In this document: one piece after another, positions 1 through 11,600 of the stretch
Position numbering within the stretch: the stretch's first letter is position 1
How the letters are laid out: every line of letters starts with the position of its first letter
Translations under genes and position numbers: made by a program
NCBI GenBank assembly: GCA_905250885.1
Contig: CAJNOQ010000743.1
Coordinates: 1-42,174, forward strand
DNA: 42,174 nt
From: Didymodactylos carnosus
Lineage: Eukaryota; Rotifera; Eurotatoria; Philodinida; Philodinidae
Direction: 5' to 3'
Notes under the pieces: generated by a model
What the model was told of the DNA's origin: nothing
The model's database searches: none
What the model saw: the letters and a program-made list of their open reading frames with translations, nothing else

Positions 1-2380
1 AAGAACCAACGGGTAGTTTTCGAGGGAGGAGACCGGGAAGGGCCAAAGTAGGTCTCACGGCTACGCTTACCATAAAGAAGTAAAAAGCGCTAGAGACTTC
101 ATTGTTGCGTCATATGAACAAACTTGGAAGCCGTTTTCATTGAATATAAATAAAGTTATGTTTTGTTGGGTTTTGAGCTCGTCCAGCGCGCTATAAAACG
201 AGTGATATCTGCTAATGCAGTTAAAGTCCTCCAGTCAAAAATTCTTTCCTAATGTCAGGAGAGAAAATCTCATTTGCGGATAGAAATATGCAACTTTGTA
301 TGCTCTTTCAAGCTAGCAGTATGAGAACGCTTGTTAGTATTAGGTAAGGTCGGATTCCGCTGTTCTGGCACCCCTAAAAACGCGTCAATTCAGAACTTAT
401 GGCCGATGAAAAACCGTGTTCGGAATAATTTTTCCATGGGCCGACAGTGGTCTTTCCATACCTTTAGCAGGACTATCGATTGCATATAATCAGACCTTCC
501 CGGCTTTAAGTCGTGTATAAAGTGGGCGAACCTGTGCCGAAGTACCCAAAAATAACATCTAATACTCAATATTTGAATGAAATCAAACTGCCTGTCTAAG
601 AATCTTGCAGAACATTTTTCTTCAGACACAATTCTAAAAATTGATAGCGTCAGTTTTTCACTTTATTTGTGGATAACCGACATATCGGCTACGATAAAAG
701 TGTACTCTGTAGATGATCATACATGTATTTGCAACATTTATGACCATCTAGAGAGTACTGCAAGATGTTATACAAATTGTTTGTTAATGATCACTGATTG
801 GACGTTAACAGCACTGCTTACTTTTCACAACACTTCGTTTTGTATTTGCATTTGCAGATCTCAGAAAAACTACTCTCCACTTCTAGGGTAACGCGTTTTA
901 TGATAATAATAGACTACAAGCGTTCTAATTTGAAAGAAGGGCACTATTTTTAGAATCATATATTTACTGTTTGATAATATTTCAAAAGCAAATATAATCT
1001 GAATCAAACAACTTATGAGGGCAAATAAAAAATAAACTTTCACTTCTTTATTCAATATATTGAATACAGGCGAAAGTTTATTTTTTATATATACCATTTG
1101 AATGACATATAAAGAGAAACATGCCTGTAATCCTAGTTGAATAGTCTCAGTACGTGCTCTGCGAATCTGTATCGATGTAGTTTTTGGTTCCACTGATGTG
1201 AATTTCTAGAAGCTATTCTCAAGCTCTTTTCTGACGTCACTCAAACTGCTTGGTCTTCAAATTATGTTTTATTCAAATAGGAGTTGATTAGTTACGAATA
1301 CTATCTCATGAGATAAAGATGAGTAGATTTTGTATTAGGACCTCGAAGAAAGAAAGTAGACGACGGCTCAGTGTTGTATTAGAGTATTGGTGTAAGCTGT
1401 TTCTATTGGAAAGGCAAGTCAACGATCAAATCAGGTTATACCTATTACATGATGTTGTGTTTACAAGGAGAGGAAGAAAATAAAAGTAACGATACATAAT
1501 AATAAAGAAGAAGAGTTAACTAGTTTGAAAAAGAAAAACGAAGAAACTCGACTTGCTAGGTAAAACAGAAGGCCAGGTGGTCTTCTATTATGGAGCGGGG
1601 GTTACTGTGAACTTCAAATGGGCATTAGATAATGTGTAAGGCTGAAAGAAAGATTATTTGCGTGAGATCTGAGAACAATTTAGAGTTACATCAACTATTC
1701 CAAATAGATCTGTATCCTTAACGAACTGTATCAGAGTATTCCACTGAGTACAATGTTCAATAACCGGTGTCGAAAAGTCTCCTACACAAAAATATATCTA
1801 ACAGTTATTCTATGTTACTGTCGATTATAACTGTAATTATCATCAACTGTGGTAATTTGACTAGTGTTGATTCAATGATGAACATACAGTTTTAAAAGGA
1901 CACGAATTTAAAACAGTCCGAAAAATGGCAGAATGGAGCCCATTATCTAAATTTGTCTAAAAAGTACAAAAAAGAGCCCAGATAATGCTATCTATTTTAT
2001 GTATTATGCAGAATGCACCCTGTTCTGCTTTTCAGCTACTTGTATCTCCCTTTTCGTTCGACATTTGGTGAAGTATATTCATAAATAGGAGTGTATTAAA
2101 ATTAAAAAAAAGCAACAGTGACTGAGTATCTGTAAGAAAGGTGCTGTTTCTTGAAACTACACGAAATCATTCTCACTTGTACATGAATAAATTTCTACCC
2201 CAAGCTTTTTATAACATGTTGCAGTTGGTACGTATATATAACAATGAACGACTAGGTAGCAATGTGTGCTTCTTCAACTCTACATTTGACTTTTATAGTA
2301 TCTTCATAAGCGTGTAGTATTTTTGGTAGTCGAGCAGTACACGTTTCAGGACTCTTTTCTGTTTTATTCATTGTAAGATA
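1..2380. other. Upstream region without a recognisable gene
   Basis: No exon chain or known domain is visible on either strand. Short open frames (for example 577-891 on + and 870-1193 on -) show no family motif and no plausible splice partners. The only clear structure is the palindrome at 1025-1088. The promoter and 5' exon(s) of the SLC6 gene that follows could lie here, but I cannot place them. Confidence 0.5.
1025..1088. repeat. Perfect 17-bp inverted repeat enclosing an 18-bp palindrome
   Basis: The arms at 1025-1041 and 1072-1088 are exact reverse complements (core TAAAAAATAAACTTTC). The loop contains a second perfect palindrome, TATTCAATATATTGAATA, at 1049-1066. The whole block can fold into a cruciform or a two-hairpin structure. 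No flanking target duplication was found, so I cannot assign it to a transposon family. Confidence 0.8.
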
Positions 2381-2413
2381 ATGATTGCTAAGGCACACAA
2401 TCAGTTGTTTTCA
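2381..2413 (+). other. Possible first coding exon of the SLC6 transporter
   Basis: An ATG opens eleven codons (MIAKAHNQLFS) that end exactly at a GTAAAC donor in phase 0. This would join in frame to the small exon at 2668, which must be spliced because an in-frame TAG directly precedes it. SLC6 N-termini are poorly conserved, so neither length nor sequence confirms the choice. Other short upstream exons are equally possible. Confidence 0.2.
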
Positions 2414-2667
2414 GTAAACAGTGACTTTTATACAGAACAGCAACAGTCAAGTCCAAACGGTGATTGAACAGATTTCTTTTTGGAATATTTTCAATAATTG
2501 GGCCTTAGTTATTATGTTTACCATTTGAGCCTTATTCTTTTTAATAAAAATTTTCATTAATATCCTAAATGAGTGAGTTGCAGAAACCTATTCAGTATTG
2601 GGATTCAGTAGAGTATATCGTAAAAGGAAAATGTTTCTTTGATGATAACATACAATTTTGATTTTAG

Positions 2668-5600
2668 TTTCGAGCAAGAAAAGCAACCGTTAAGGTTAGT
2701 AACTTTACCTTCAACCAGTCTGGTGACTTTTTTAAAAAAATTTCCTATTATTTTGTTTTATAGCCGAGTGATCAAGAAGAGGGCGAACATGAACATGTGT
2801 GGGATAGCCCAGTCGAATTCGTCCTTTCTCTTATCAGTAATTCAGTCGGTCTTGGAAATGTTTGGCGTTTTCCATATTTAGCCGCAAAGAATGGCGGTGG
2901 TAAGTTGATGGTGTAGAACAGGTTTTTCACAGTACATGATGAAAATGGTGCGATATCCAAATCTTGTGACCATTCATTTAAAGAACGTCATTATTCATCT
3001 CTATGCTATGTACATAACACTTCATCTAGTGTACAGTGGTGAAGAATGAAGAATGGTTCGCAGATCCGATCTCGTATGACGTAGATATGCACCAGAGACG
3101 GAAACGGGTCGGATCGGGTTTGGGTCAACGTAAAAGATATTGATTCGGATAGGGTCGGACCGAGTCATGTCACGTTTGGTTGATCAGTTTCGATCTAACT
3201 CAGGTGAATATAAAATAGACTGCCTGAATTATCCAAACTTTTCCACTCATACAAGGAAAAACTGACAAAAACCGTAAGGAATCTGATCATTTTTTTGAAA
3301 AAATTTCAAAACAGTCTGACTAAGATAACTTTTCTATAGGAAATAAGGGTTTCTTTGAGAGTGTGTACAAAGACATTTTCATGTTTTGGATTTAGTTCGG
3401 ACAGTTGCAAAATTTTCGAGTCCATTCGGATCGGGTCGGGTTCGGACCAACGTATAAGATATTGATTTGGGTCGAGTCGGACTCGAGTCAACTAACATTC
3501 GGGTAGAGTCGGGTTCGGGTCACACTTGGTTGAAGCGTTTCGGTCTCTGGTATGCACCAGTACCAGTATAAATACTGATATACTGGGCCAGTATTTACTG
3601 GGTACCCAAATAGTTTGGTTAGAATTTGTCACAGCAGCAGCTTGTAACTTTGTAATAGTTATTTATGGGAAATTATTTGTAGATTTGAAAGAAAATAAGT
3701 AGTTATGTTATTGTATAAAACTCAACTTAGATATTAGATAGCGTTCTACATTCCGTATAGCATAAGAGTATAAGTTCTGTAAGGCCTAGAAACATATTAA
3801 TCTACAAATACCCGCATTCAACAGTGTCTCTTTGTCTAGGTATCCAACATTTCTGCTATAATGTCCAAACCATTTGGGTACTCAGTATACTGCTACTGGC
3901 ACATACCGAGTATGACAGAGCGCTTTTGAAAGTAGATTACGTCAAGTCGGTTTTCGACATTCTAACTGACAACACTTTTTCAGGTTATTCTTATTATGCA
4001 TCTAAAGTGCTGGATATTCAAGGTTAGACCAAGATTTTTTTCCCCCTTAATTTATATATGATTGGATAGAGCGCGTCGAGCTTAGTAAGAAAAAGTGGTT
4101 TTTAATTCTTTTAGAAATACTTTTTCAAGGAAGAAAAATAGAAAAATTGGAAGGATGTAACGTTTAATAGCGGTTCTAAAGACGTAAAACAATCGGCACA
4201 AAAAAATCTAGATATGTTTGTAAAATTATTTATGAACTTTTTACAGGGGGAGTCCAGGGTGTTCATACTCGATACATCCTTGACTTCAATCTAGATCAAG
4301 CATCAGATTCATACTCAATTTTGAATGGCGAATCTGAAAAGATGTTTTCAAAAAGGTAGAAGAACGACAAAGAAAAGAATGCGAATTTTCTACAAAATGA
4401 AGGAGTTTCCGAATCAAAAACCGCTTTCCTTACTCAGTTCCATGCACGCTATCTAACCATGTATAAAAAAACGAAAAGAAAAATTGTAATCGAATTTTCG
4501 GTACTTTACAAAAACATCGAAATAAAAACGGTTTAACCTCGATTCGTCCCTAATTGACAGTTCAATTAGTTTTATATAAAATGTTTGTTTTCAACTCGTC
4601 CTTTCTCAAGTTGTTTCACAAAGAATTTTTCTTAGAAAAACCCCACGGGAGAAAAAGTCATTTTTGCAAAAAAAATGTAAAACAAAAAGTTTTATAGAAG
4701 GTATCATATTCCTCAAATGTCTATAGATAGATAGCTGAGCATCGATGTATCAGCAGAATCACGTATGCAAAGTTAAACTTTACATGCATGTAAAGTTCAG
4801 AATTCTAGAACTCTGCATTCTAAGGAAAATTCTAGATTCAACCTATGTGAAACTGAATTTTACATAAACTTCACAAATTGAACAAAATTTCTTTTTCTTA
4901 TATAATACATAGAAATTCCTGACATGCATACAATAAATAACAAAAACTGTATCGTGAGGGTAACTGCGACCGCTGACTTTTTAGAGTTTTCCCCCATCGT
5001 TTCCAATGAACAATCTCGTTTTAATTTAACATTAGTTGTCTTTACGGTTCAGTCTAAAGAAATTTCTTCTTAACATATAATTCTTCAACATGTTTGGTTT
5101 GGTTCCTTTCTTTCTTATTCTTTTTCTTTTAAATTTTGTAACTTGTACAAGCAAGAATTTTCTAAGTTATGAAAGAAAAGAAGAAAAACATAGTATAAAA
5201 AGAAAAAGTTAAAGATGCATTGTCAAGATACAGTTTTTGTGATCGACTCTGAACTCTGAAAAGTTAACGGTTGAGGTTGCAGTCACGATACATGTTTTGT
5301 CCTCTACTGTATGTATGTCAGGAATTTCTATGTATTACACAAAAAAAGGAAATTTTGTTCAATTTGTGTATTTTAATTTAATTTAATCAATTGTTTGTAT
5401 TTAAAACGTTGATAAAGTCATTATGATCTAAGAAGATCAAAATAAACTACAAGAAATTAAATTAAACTTCTGTTCTGTTCACATTTCTGGTTGTACATAT
5501 TTTCTTTATATTCTTTGTGTTGTCTCTTTAGTAATTAATTTGATGATAAAAAATATCGATACCCTTTTCCGCTCTTTTAAATGAGTTGCCGTCCGAAAGA

Positions 5601-8600
5601 ATTGGTTTGAAATTGGCATAATAGTAGCTGAAATACTGAAAGTGTCTCTTTTAAAACATGAATGATTCCGATGAATATGGTACCGTTTTAGCTAAAGTTA
5701 TAGACCTGTCTCGTCTTTAGTTTAGTCTGAACGAAACCTTTTCGAAACCTATTCCATTTTATTCAGAAGAGTTCACACTGTATATGTTGCTAAAATCTTT
5801 TCTTTGGTATAACAAATCGAATGGTCGACTCAGTTTTCTCAAAATCCGCGCACAAACGCTTTCCCAGAAAATCCAGCATTTGAATAACCGCCCGGAAGCT
5901 TTCTGAACACGTTCTTCGACAGTGCAGGCGGTCGAACCTCTCATTCAACGCATTTTCGATGTTACTTTTTATTTTCCTGAGTGTAGGATGAAAAATGCTT
6001 TCCGAATACTCTGCCGAAACTTATAGTTCCCAGTTTTGAGGGAAACAAGCACCTGGTAGTTCGCATACATAGTCTTTCGTAGGCTATCCAGTACGCTCTA
6101 TCGATCTATGATATTAGAATCTCTTTGCGATCACTTTCATTTTGAAACGAATTTTGAATAATAACGGTACCAAAACCACCCGAATCACTCATATTTAGAA
6201 ACTCACTGTTTGGTAAACAAATTTTCTAATCGAGTTTCAGGTTTCCAGACTGAAAAAAGGTGTGACATACCTAATTTTGTATGCTCTTCACGATGGAAAT
6301 GATATCAGGAGAAAATAAATTTTGGCATGTTATGGCCAGCACCGGAAATGCTCCATTCTGTGGCAAAATCTGTCTTAAAAGATGCAGAAAATAGTGTTAT
6401 GATGTTTCATGTCATGTATTCGTGCATAGCCATGCACATCTACAAATCCATGGTACATGCAGTTGATTATACGAGAACTTAAGAGAAGCAATACATGTCA
6501 TTCTTGCTCATTTTAGGTGCTTTTCTAATTCCATATTTCATAATATATTTTCTTGTTGGTGCTCCACTATATTTTCTTGAATTGGCACTTGGGCAATTTT
6601 CTAGTCGAAGTCCATCGAGCTCATTTATCTTAGCTCGAGGATGGCGAGGTAATTAACTACTACTATCCGTTTCAAAATATAATGACCACGGTTGCTTTTT
6701 GAATAACATTTGAAGAGAACGAGCTACGAACCTACGACTTCACATTATAAAAGAGGACACTCGATTCTGTGAAAAAATGAGTTAGGTTCGATCGGTGTAC
6801 TATGGTGTACGTTTCAAAACAAAAACCTGAGCTTCTCGTTCCAAAAGTCTATATAGTAAAGCAGTGCGCCCGACACATGTGGATAAAGAGCAGATGTCGC
6901 AGAAATGAAGATTCGATGAGTTTTTTTTATTGCAGTACGATCATAGGTGAAAAATTGAACTTTTCAGAAAATTCGTCTTTTGAACTTTCTTTTTTCTGAT
7001 AGTAAAATAAACATTGCCGCAGTAATCAGCATGTTCGAAAACCTACGTACCATATGTTTCTTAGATTTCAGATTTAGCCGATAGATGGGTCTCCCGATAT
7101 TGCCATGATACATGGAGACGTGTGACTTGCGTCAGATTGAAGAGCTGCATCTGCTCTATATACATATGTGTTTAGAGCACTGCTTTACTATACAGACTTT
7201 TGAAACAACAAGCTCAGGTTTTGTTTCAAAAGGTACACCATGGTACATCAATCGATCCTAAATCATTTTTCCACAGAATCAAGTGTCAGCGTTCATAATG
7301 TGAAATCGTAGAAACGTAGCTAGCTCTCTTCAAATGTTATTCAAAAAGTAACCGTGATCATTATATTTTGAAATGGATAGTAATTTTATTGTTCATTACA
7401 TATGTTTTTCTTATAATATGATTTTGTGCTCGAGCAGGTATTGGATTTGCAATGGTGATCAATTCGGTATTATCTAATCTATACTATAATGTATGAAATA
7501 TACTTAACAAAACTATCAGTTACCGTGAAACCAATAAAATATATTTGTTTAGGTTATAATTAGTTGGGCATTGTTTTACTTCGTTTTATCGTTTCGAAAA
7601 AATCTACTATGGGGTAGCTGCGATAATTATTGGAATCGCAATTGTTTCATTCCAGGTTCATAAATGTCCTAATGCTGTATAACGTAGTAACACATGTACG
7701 AAAATCTTGGTATTTGTATTCAGGCGTCACGAACAGAACAAATGATGAATCACAACCTGCAACAACTGAATTCTTTAAGTAAGTAAGGTGCTTAGTTATT
7801 GTGCTATATATACATACTAATTAGTTTTCTCAACTGTAATCTATGAAAACCCATTTGTGTTTTATGATACCTGTAAGAAAAAGTATGTGCGAAGGGGAGA
7901 AATGAAAACATCTCTTTACAAAGTTTTCATTGATTATCTAAACTGAAATAATAAATGATAAGACTGTTGTCTTCCACATTGGTACACATGTATTATAAGA
8001 TAGCTCTCACAATAATTTCATTATAACCCTGATTGTTCAATCAGTTTCTTTTCCAGAAGCAGCTTCTTGAAATTCTTTCTTAAATAATTTACGCATAGTT
8101 CAGATTTAAAAGATTCAGCTACAAACATGAAAAATTTGAAATTGAAATCTTATATTGGGTTTTTCGTAAAAGTTTAGACTCCTGTAGAATTATACAAATA
8201 AATGTCAAAATAGAAATTTGTAATTTTTTTGTGTGCTCCTTTATTAACCGTTTATCCCCGGATGTCCACACGCTTGGACATTGATAAAATCGATATACAA
8301 AAATAAGGAAGCGTCATATTAGAACCGGATTTTATTTCAACCTTAAGGACTTCATAAGCTCTCGATTGATAAAAAGGAAATTTTTTTTCTATGGACCTTG
8401 ACTGAGATAATTAACTTTTGTAATTAAAGAGTTGAAAATTTTTGAATTTTTTTAAAAGCTTTTTCCATAGCTATAACAATACAAAGATTTTCAGATGTAG
8501 TGGTGGATAACTATTGCTACAAGGATCCTCTATATTTATACAAGAAAATTAATTTTCTGTGATGTTTTCTTGATGCACCGTGTCTCCACACTTGTGGACA

Positions 8601-11600
8601 TCTAGAGGGGAATGACATACAAAGTACTAATTTTTAAACATATACACATTCTTTCTTTCTCTTCTTTTCTTGTAAGGTGCAGAATTTATTTTTCGTTTTT
8701 TTGCAATGGTTGGATAGAGCACATCGAGTTGCATAGAAAAAATTTAATCTTACAATTTTGGAACACATTTTTCAGTTAAAAAATTTTTTTTCTTACTCTC
8801 ATCAAAAACTGGGTCTAGAAAATGGATTTTGGAAATCTTAAAACTCAAATTGACTTCGAGAACCGTTGAAGACGAGCAGGATGGTAAAAGATCCACTGGA
8901 TAATCTTGCAAGTCTATCCAGTTCTGGGATTTGGATGATCAAATTCTCTTTCATACTTCATTCTCGCTTATATACTTATGAGAAAGAAAAGTATGTACCG
9001 GTTTTGAAAAATTTTACTTGGTTATTGGAAAAAGTCAATTTTTATGAATTCAATGTGAAAAACTTTGAAATTGGACCTGTATTTTGTCATTTTCTCGGTC
9101 AAAGTTCAATATTTGGACAAAAACAAGGTCATATTCAGATTCAAGGCCAAGAACTGAGTCAAATGGCATGGATGCCAGGAGTTTTGAATGACCTCAAAGT
9201 TTTTCATTTTTTTCAAAAATCGAAAGCAATTCAAACTCCAAATATTCCCCAGAACACTGAGATCCATGTCATTCGATCCAGTTTCTGATCCTTATTCCGA
9301 AGATGACCTTATTTTTCTCAAAATGTTGAATTTTGATAAGACAAGTTCGGACAACACAAAGGAAAAAATTGCGTTTTTCATGTTGTTCCCCTTTAATGCC
9401 CACGCCTGTGGACATTCTATATTCTGTCATCTAGGCAACTTCATTTTATTTTAAGTATGAAATCGGCATAGTGAGCACTTAAAAGTTTCACTCTAGTAGT
9501 CATCTTTCCTGGATCTTCGAAAAAATCCCCTCTGGGGCTAAAGGGTTAATTCTGTGCAGCACTGTTCTAAAAGTCGCATACTTGTATCCAATACAGAACT
9601 CCTGGTAAGAAAATAGTGGAATTTTTGACTTTATTGTAGTAATTTGGTGTTAGACAGAAGTAATGGTTTTGAAAATTATGGAACACCAGGAGCGTACTCA
9701 ACAACCGCCTTATTAGTGGCTTGGATCATTGTTGCATTATGCATTATTCGAGGTAATAAAATAGTTCATTATTGTGAAAACTGTTCTCAATCTTAATTTA
9801 AATGCATATTTCAATTGATAGGTGTAAAGAGCACTGGAAAAGTTGCTTATTTTACGGCTATATTTCCTTATATTGTCTTGCTTATACTAATAATACAAAG
9901 TGGAACACTTAAGGGCGCCAGAGAAGGTGTTTTGTTTTATATTACTCCTAAATGGGATCTTGTTGGTAACTTCGAAGTACGTAAACAATTTCTTTTCTTT
10001 TCTTTTAATCAACTCGGTATGCTTCGTTTTCAAACCAATTTTACAGAGATATGAACCGGCATCTATTGCATTTTTGAACTTGGACATTCAAAAGTGCACA
10101 CAAATATGTCGTTAGCATTAGATAGAGGTAGAGCTCCATTAGTCTGCTGGAACAGACTAGTGGATCAGGTCTGATCAAAAAGCATAGAGGAACCGGCTTA
10201 TTTTGCTAGTTAGCTCCACTGACAAAAGTTCTAATAATTATGTTGTTGTTCTTTCAGACCGAAATCTCTTCTAACATTCTAAATTAGTTGCATTGTAAAT
10301 TGTTGTTGATGTCTTATGAGTTTTACAGAGATTTTTATTTTTGGTTGTCATAGTGTCTGAAGGTCTGGACTACGATGAGTCAAATGGACGTATACAGAGG
10401 CCTCTACGGGATAAACTGTGTGTATTCAACTCTTAATAGTGAAATTTTTATAGCATACTTGACGTTTCCGCAATCCTCTTTTTGTGATGTCATGTTAAGA
10501 GTTCACCCTTTCGTTTTATCATTGCCTGTACATAAACCGATGTGCAGAAGCATCGTATTTCAGCCACTTGTTCACAGGCTTTCGAGTGTAGGATTGAGTG
10601 TACAACTTTGTAAATGTATACCGCATTATCAAAAGAAACTTTTATCCCAAGTATACTGTTGTTGTTATCTGAAGAAAAGCTAAGAGTAAAGTTCTTTTCA
10701 CGATTATAATTCAACAGAAAAACAGGTAATAATCAGTATTCACGACGGAGCATAAATCTCTCTTCCACTGACTATATTTTTCTAAAGCAAAACGAGTTTG
10801 ATTTACAAGAAAGCTCTAACATATGTGGGATAATGTTTCTATAGAATCAAGCAGAGGCACGTGGGTTAAAGATCAAACACGAGATATGGCAATAGAAGAC
10901 TATGTATAGTGAAGGTATATTTGTAACATCAAAACATCACAAAAAAACTGAAATACATTTGAACCAAGATAGTTTTTAAAAAATTCAATTTATATAGTTT
11001 TTCTGACGTCTCAGAGCTCCTTTTTTTTGAACATGATGTCCACAAGATCTGCTTTTCCATTCTCAAGTTTCATCAAGATACAAATTCGTGTTATTTTAAA
11101 ACATGAACTGTACCTCGAAATCTGTCACAACATATGAAATTGATATCCTGAGCAGATTGAAAACGAATTAAGCTTAATCTGAAAACAATATATAAAGAAT
11201 CAAACTTAGCTTATACTAGAGGTGCGTGTGGAATTTTTGAGCTCCGAAGCACTGAGTTGAGAGTGATGTATGACATGGAAGATATGATTTTTCGATGAAA
11301 CCATCTATTCTATTTATTTTCCCGTTTAGGTGTGGCAGAAAGCTGCTTCCCAAGTATTCTTCTCTCTAGGTCTATCTTTTGGCTCACTAATCGCTTACAG
11401 TTCGTCTAATAAATTCCATAACAATATCTTCAGGTATAACTTTTTCTGAAGCGTCAACACTTGATCACGAAACAATATGTTTCTTCCACGTTACTTAGAC
11501 AATGCATAATTGTGGTTATATGTGATTGTTTTACCGGTGTATTTGCTGGATTTGCTGTGTTTTCAACAGTTGGCTTTTTAGCTAGAGAACTTAATACAAC

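Noticed and set aside
577..891. 104-codon + strand open frame
   Set aside because: No known motif, no splice partners, and overlapping frames on the other strand; most likely chance.
8866..9288. 140-codon open frame inside the piggyBac-like element, read as a possible transposase
   Set aside because: It lacks DDE motifs such as DESMIKFKGR-type and YFDNFFTS-type blocks and has no similarity that I recognise.
2795..10835. Single TGTGGG occurrences (2799, 10824) as telomeric repeats of a bdelloid rotifer
   Set aside because: They are isolated hexamers, one inside an SLC6 exon; no tandem array is present.
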